DNA from: Nitrosomonas sp.
GTDB taxonomy: Bacteria; Pseudomonadota; Gammaproteobacteria; Burkholderiales; Nitrosomonadaceae
NCBI GenBank assembly: GCA_024281695.1
Contig: JAMXAE010000006.1
Location: forward strand, 1-41,039
Direction: 5' to 3'
Length of the DNA stretch: 41,039 nucleotides
Shown here: positions 37,261-41,039 of the stretch, piece after piece
Position numbering within the stretch: the first letter of the stretch is position 1
Layout: each line of letters opens with the position of its first letter
Notes under the pieces: model-generated
What the model was told of the DNA's origin: nothing
Databases searched by the model: none
The model's input: only the letters and a program-made list of their open reading frames with translations
Made by a program: the position numbers and the translations under genes

Positions 37261-38533
37261 TTCTGCAAACCCTGAAGCGGCTATTCAAACCTTAAAGTTA
37301 TCCAAATGTTATCATCTGTACCAGCACCCCAAAGATCGTTTGAAGCAATTTTTATGGCCGCATAGGTGGTGGGGTTCACGTCAATATTACCGTGAGTTAT
37401 GGGCGCTCCGCGACATTGATTTGATGGTAATGCCAGGAGAAGTGATTGGAATTGTGGGTCAGAATGGCTCAGGAAAATCGACACTGCTACAATTAATTTG
37501 CGGTACTTTGACGCCCACCCACGGTGAAGTGCAAGTTATTGGTCGTGTTGCTGCTTTACTGGAGCTCGGGGCCGGATTTAATCCCGAATTCACAGGGCGC
37601 GAGAATGTTTTAATGAGTGCAGCAATCATGGGATTAAGTCAGTCAGAAATTGATGATCGCATTGAAGATATTATTGATTTCTCAGGTGTTCGTGATTTTA
37701 TTGATCAACCGGTCAAAACTTACTCCAGTGGCATGTATGTCCGCTTAGCCTTTTCGGTAGCGATTAATGTAGATCCCAATATTTTGGTCATTGATGAAGC
37801 TTTATCTGTCGGCGATGGCGCTTTTGCTCGCAAATCATTTTCCCGCATTATGCAGATGCGCGACGCAGGAAAAACAATTCTATTTTGCTCACACTCGCTA
37901 TTTCAAGTTGAATCTTTATGTGCCCGCGCAATCTGGATTAATCAAGGAAAAATTGTTTTGGATGGCGAATCGGCGCAAGTGGTATCTGCTTATCAAGCAT
38001 TTCTGGATAAAAGCATGCTCAATCCAGCATCTGAAGCATCTATTGCCACCAGCACATCAGCACTAAATAGAAAACATGCAGCAGGTAATGCGTATCTGGA
38101 AAAAGTAAAGCTACAGGTGAATAACATCAACACACAACATGCTATTATCACAAGTGGTCAATCCAATATTATGATATGGGTTAGCTTTGCCTCAGATCCT
38201 TTACTACCATGCCCCAATGTAGCAATGACACTGCAAACAAAAGACGGTCGCACCATCACCAGTGCAGCAACATGGGAAGACAAATTTTCTGTGCAACGCA
38301 CATCCGCTGGCTCAGGTCAGATTTGTCTCCGATTGGATCAATTGCCGCTGCTTAAAGGCGAATATCTAATCAATATATATTTATTGTGTGAACGAGGCTT
38401 ACACCTCTATGACTCAGCAGAAGGTGTGGCAGCCTTACAAGTAAAACAAACAGGCCGCTTACAAGGCTATTTTTCAATTCCTCATCAGTGGGAAAACAAC
38501 AATATTACAACCCATAATGACCAAGACTGTTAA
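37250..38533 (+). CDS. ABC transporter ATP-binding protein, polysaccharide export type (Wzt-like)
   Basis: 427 residues from ATG 37250. ATPase domain: Walker A GQNGSGKST at 70-78, signature YSSGMYVRL at 158-166, Walker B ILVIDEAL at 178-185 and switch His in CSHS near 214, all intact. The insert ALLELGAGFNPEFTGRENV is typical of the ABCA/Wzt/TagH group that exports O-antigen or other glycans through an ABC-2 permease. After about residue 285 a C-terminal beta domain (QSNIMIWVSF, GRTITSAATWED, FSIPHQWENN) looks like the Wzt carbohydrate-recognition domain that checks chain-terminal modifications. The partner permease just upstream is broken. It overlaps the methyltransferase-GNAT gene by 17 bases. 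Confidence 0.9.
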   Translation: MSLNSANPEAAIQTLKLSKCYHLYQHPKDRLKQFLWPHRWWGSRQYYRELWALRDIDLMVMPGEVIGIVGQNGSGKSTLLQLICGTLTPTHGEVQVIGRVAALLELGAGFNPEFTGRENVLMSAAIMGLSQSEIDDRIEDIIDFSGVRDFIDQPVKTYSSGMYVRLAFSVAINVDPNILVIDEALSVGDGAFARKSFSRIMQMRDAGKTILFCSHSLFQVESLCARAIWINQGKIVLDGESAQVVSAYQAFLDKSMLNPASEASIATSTSALNRKHAAGNAYLEKVKLQVNNINTQHAIITSGQSNIMIWVSFASDPLLPCPNVAMTLQTKDGRTITSAATWEDKFSVQRTSAGSGQICLRLDQLPLLKGEYLINIYLLCERGLHLYDSAEGVAALQVKQTGRLQGYFSIPHQWENNNITTHNDQDC

Positions 38534-40343
38534 TCCTAATTTATTGCAATCAGACACAAAACATTATCGGCAAACCGGTCATATTGCTTCAATTACGGCA
38601 ACGTCCCCTTCCCCTTTTAAGAACCTAATTTTTCCGCTAAACATCTATGCGCATTCAATACTGCTAGAAGAAGGTAGAGTCGCCTATTTGCATTACGGAT
38701 TGTTCCAGAATGGCCAAACCAGCCTGCAGGCCGCACAACAATATTCAACCGATTTGCTGATCGCTAGACTACCGCTGCTCCCTTGCCGCATCCTGGAAGT
38801 AGGTGTTGGTTTAGGTGCCACTTTTTCCTTATTAAAGGAACGAGGTTACGATGTTCATGGCATTACCCCTGATGCACAACAAATCGCTTATATTCAAAAA
38901 TTCCTGAGTACAGAAGCTTCAATAAGCTGTTATGCATTGGAAGATTTTGTGGCCCCACTAGAAAGCTTTGGGGCTATTTTATTTCAGGAATCAGCTCAAT
39001 ACATCGAACCACTGGTCATTTTTAACAAAGCACTCGATCTGCTACAACCTTCTGGTGATTTATTCATCATTGACGAATTTGCACAAAAATATGATGAAAC
39101 AAGTGTGGAAGGACTTCATCTGCTTAGTGATATGGTGACACTCGCTGAACGATTTGAATTTGAGCTGGTCGAGCACATGGATCTATCCACTCTGGCGGCG
39201 CCAACTCTGGATTATCTGTTACGCATCACCACAACGCATCGAAAAAATATAATCAGAGATCTTGCGCTGAATGATGAACAATTGGTGCAATTAGACGAAT
39301 CAAACCGCATTTACCGCAGAAAGTACGCTAGCAAACATTATGGTTATGCTTTACTACACTTCAGAAAAAAAACACCCCCTAAATGGCGTTTACGGATTCT
39401 AGAAGAAACTCAGCTTCCAGAAATGTTTAGTTTATTTAAGAAAACATTTAAGCACGACATGACTCCAGCCACTTGGCAGTGGAAATATGGTTCAAATTTA
39501 GGTCGAGAAATAGGCATCTGGCGAGAAAATAAATTGATCGCTCATTATGGCGGCGTTAGCCGAAAGATCTTACTCTTTGGTCAACACCAGACGGCCGTAC
39601 AAATCGGAGATGTCATGGTAGATACAAGCGAGCGCGGCACGCTCACCAGAAAGGGACCCTTTTTCCTGATGGCAGCAACTTTTCTGGAGCGTTACATTGG
39701 GTATGGCAGGCCCTATCGAGTGGGTTTTGGTTTTCCCAATGAACGCGCCATGAGGGTAGCAGAACGGCTCGGACTATATAGTGAAGTTGGGCGTATGGTT
39801 GAATTCTCATGGAGCACCAGTTCACGGCTACCGTTACTAGGAACACGCCTGCACTTGATTGTTGACCTTAATCACATAATTTCTGTAGCAACTGCCATTG
39901 ATGAATGTTGGCAACTTATGGCAGCGGATCTGCAACAGGCAATCGTTGGGATACGCGACTGGCAATATCTGCAACACCGTTACCTCAATCATCCCAATCA
40001 ACATTACCAAATTATCTTAGTAAAAAATCGATTTAACAGACGCACACGCGGTATTTTGGTACTACGTTATGACCCTGAAGGCTGCGAAATTGTTGACTTA
40101 GTCGCACCTCTAATCGAAATTCCACTATTAATTATGCATGCCAAGCGACTAGCTGGCATGCATGGTGCTACGCGCGTGTCTTGTCGCATTACAGAGAATT
40201 TTGCAACCTATTTTTCAACCACAGGTGGGGCTCTGCAAAAATTAAATATTCGTATACCCGCTAATGCCTGGAGTAATGGACCGGCTCCCGAAACACTACA
40301 GAATCATTGGTGGTTAATGAGTGGTGATAAGGATTTTAGATAG
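38517..40343 (+). CDS. Methyltransferase-GNAT acetyltransferase fusion protein
   Basis: 608 residues. Residues about 60-230 form a class I SAM methyltransferase: motif I RILEVGVGLGA at 91-101, VHGITPDAQQ, and LDLLQPSGDLFIIDE as the post-motif strand. From about 290 a second enzyme begins: WRLRILEETQLPEMFSLFKKTF, IGDVMVDTSERGTLTRKGPF and FGFPNERAMRVAERLGL are typical of the large GNAT proteins, which acetylate sugars or amines, with a further C-terminal GNAT-like half. Its start overlaps the wzt-like stop, so it belongs to the glycan-export cluster. The likely job is tailoring (methylation and acylation) of a surface glycan, but the substrate is not known. It is intact, unlike its neighbours on both sides. 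Confidence 0.75.
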   Translation: MTKTVNPNLLQSDTKHYRQTGHIASITATSPSPFKNLIFPLNIYAHSILLEEGRVAYLHYGLFQNGQTSLQAAQQYSTDLLIARLPLLPCRILEVGVGLGATFSLLKERGYDVHGITPDAQQIAYIQKFLSTEASISCYALEDFVAPLESFGAILFQESAQYIEPLVIFNKALDLLQPSGDLFIIDEFAQKYDETSVEGLHLLSDMVTLAERFEFELVEHMDLSTLAAPTLDYLLRITTTHRKNIIRDLALNDEQLVQLDESNRIYRRKYASKHYGYALLHFRKKTPPKWRLRILEETQLPEMFSLFKKTFKHDMTPATWQWKYGSNLGREIGIWRENKLIAHYGGVSRKILLFGQHQTAVQIGDVMVDTSERGTLTRKGPFFLMAATFLERYIGYGRPYRVGFGFPNERAMRVAERLGLYSEVGRMVEFSWSTSSRLPLLGTRLHLIVDLNHIISVATAIDECWQLMAADLQQAIVGIRDWQYLQHRYLNHPNQHYQIILVKNRFNRRTRGILVLRYDPEGCEIVDLVAPLIEIPLLIMHAKRLAGMHGATRVSCRITENFATYFSTTGGALQKLNIRIPANAWSNGPAPETLQNHWWLMSGDKDFR

Positions 40344-40480
40344 AGTATTACCTTCTCGCGCCCAAAGTGATGAACGACGCAGACTCAAATCTCGCTTGTG
40401 CCAAGAGCCCCATCATCCAGGATTGCTTACAGGCATGCTAAGAACCTGCACATTAAGAGTCAGTATTAGCAGAAATCTAG

Positions 40481-40883
40481 CATAATGGCCGCAGCGATGA
40501 GGCGGTAAAAGGCATGGCTAAATCAAATCTGCACGTCATGTGCTTTTTGGATTTGTATATAGAAGAAGATGCGCAGGATTATTCGGTATCGTCTCGTTTC
40601 AGAACCCGACTGACCGCGGCTGTGGCAAGGGTTGGATTCTGGCAATAATAATGGGCAATACAAACCCACGGCGAGGGAGGGGTGCGAGGATCACAATGCC
40701 TTGAAGTCACGCGGCATAAAAATACAGTTCCAAGATAAAGCGATCAAGAACAAACCATTAACGCAACGACAATTACAAGGAAATAGCCTGATTACCAAAG
40801 TTCGCTGGGTTGTAGAAAGAACCTTCGACAGCCCACAGCCCAATGCGATAGTCGGATCAAAAGTACTGCGTATTGCGAATTAG
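40481..40883 (+). pseudogene. Decayed IS5-family transposase fragments
   Basis: Two out-of-frame pieces. The first, to the TAA at about 40648, reads SDEAVKGMAKSNLHVM and then AQDYSVSSRFRTRLTAA, matching the N-terminal part of IS5-type transposases. The second, about 40632-40830, reads HNALKSRGIKIQFQ, NKPLTQRQLQGN and SLITKVRWVVERTF, the C-terminal DDE-domain end. Most of the catalytic middle is deleted and the frame changes at the join. After VVERTF the sequence no longer looks like transposase. No terminal inverted repeats were recognised. It is not mobile on its own. The 137 bases between it and the fusion gene hold nothing I can identify. Confidence 0.75.
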
Positions 40884-41039
40884 CCAACACAGAGCAGGCA
40901 CAATCATGGGGATAATCTGTCCATCTAATCCGATAACTCGATTTGGAGCGATTACCCCTGGAATTTTGCGAGAATCTTTTAAATCATATCCATCAGAGAA
41001 ATATTGCACGCATGAACTTTGATTAAACAACACCTGGCC
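40857..41039 (-). CDS. 3' end of an unidentified reading frame (continues past right edge)
   Basis: The minus strand is open for 60 codons from the edge to a TGA at 40857. The peptide, including VQYFSDGYDLKDSRKIPGV and APNRVIGLDGQIIPMIVP, has a protein-like composition, but I recognise no family. The last ten or so codons run close to the IS remnant, so the natural stop may have been lost by the insertion or deletion there. It could be a gene truncated by the IS event or chance. Confidence 0.35.
   Translation of the reverse strand, partial: GQVLFNQSSCVQYFSDGYDLKDSRKIPGVIAPNRVIGLDGQIIPMIVPALCWLIRNTQYF

Overview
The window looks like a chromosomal segment of an autotrophic betaproteobacterium close to Nitrosomonas (Nitrosomonadales). 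The inference rests on gene order (ntrX-ntrY-DUF4390-rsmB-fmt-def facing lysM-dprA-smg-topB, and aroA-cmk-rpsA-ihfB-lapA), on a Calvin-type class II aldolase in a tkt-gap-pgk-pyk-fba block, and on moderate to low GC. No rRNA, tRNA or CRISPR array was seen.

Layout. 1-5171: housekeeping genes: the 3'-truncated TrkA K+ regulator, an inositol-monophosphatase-family enzyme, a thioredoxin-fold protein, RsmE, ArgA and the Fe(II)-trafficking protein YggX, with a run of small hairpins before yggX. 5258-6394: an isolated accessory gene with an N-terminal nucleoside-deoxyribosyltransferase/TIR-like domain and a long helical tail; this is the best candidate here for an undescribed nucleotide-based sensor or effector. 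6478-13541: a minus-strand carbon block, transcribed tkt -> gap -> pgk -> pyk -> fba, serving the Calvin cycle and lower glycolysis. 13707-20764: minus-strand def-fmt-rsmB-DUF4390-ntrY-ntrX, ending in an NtrX-like regulator whose AAA+ module has lost its ATPase and sigma-54 contact motifs. 20859-26218: plus-strand lysM-dprA-smg-topB. 26350-26598: a small membrane protein gene pointing back at topB across two strong hairpin terminators. 26879-32134: aroA-cmk-rpsA-ihfB, a strong terminator, then lapA-pyrF with no lapB between them.

32212-41039 is accessory surface-related DNA. A methyltransferase with the architecture of outer-membrane-protein lysine methyltransferases lies next to a 789-residue S-layer/RTX-like protein that has no Cys or Trp and one Arg. 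Then comes a decayed polysaccharide ABC permease (C-terminal remnant with a frameshift), an intact Wzt-like ATPase with a C-terminal carbohydrate-recognition-like domain, a methyltransferase-GNAT fusion, a wrecked IS5-type transposase, and the 3' end of an unidentified minus-strand reading frame running off the right edge.

The core genes are ordinary. The points most worth a second look are the NDT/TIR-like gene, the methyltransferase/S-layer pair, the degenerate NtrX, the broken Wzm-like permease beside an intact Wzt, and the methyltransferase-acetyltransferase fusion. All functional assignments come from reading motifs by eye; no database search was run.
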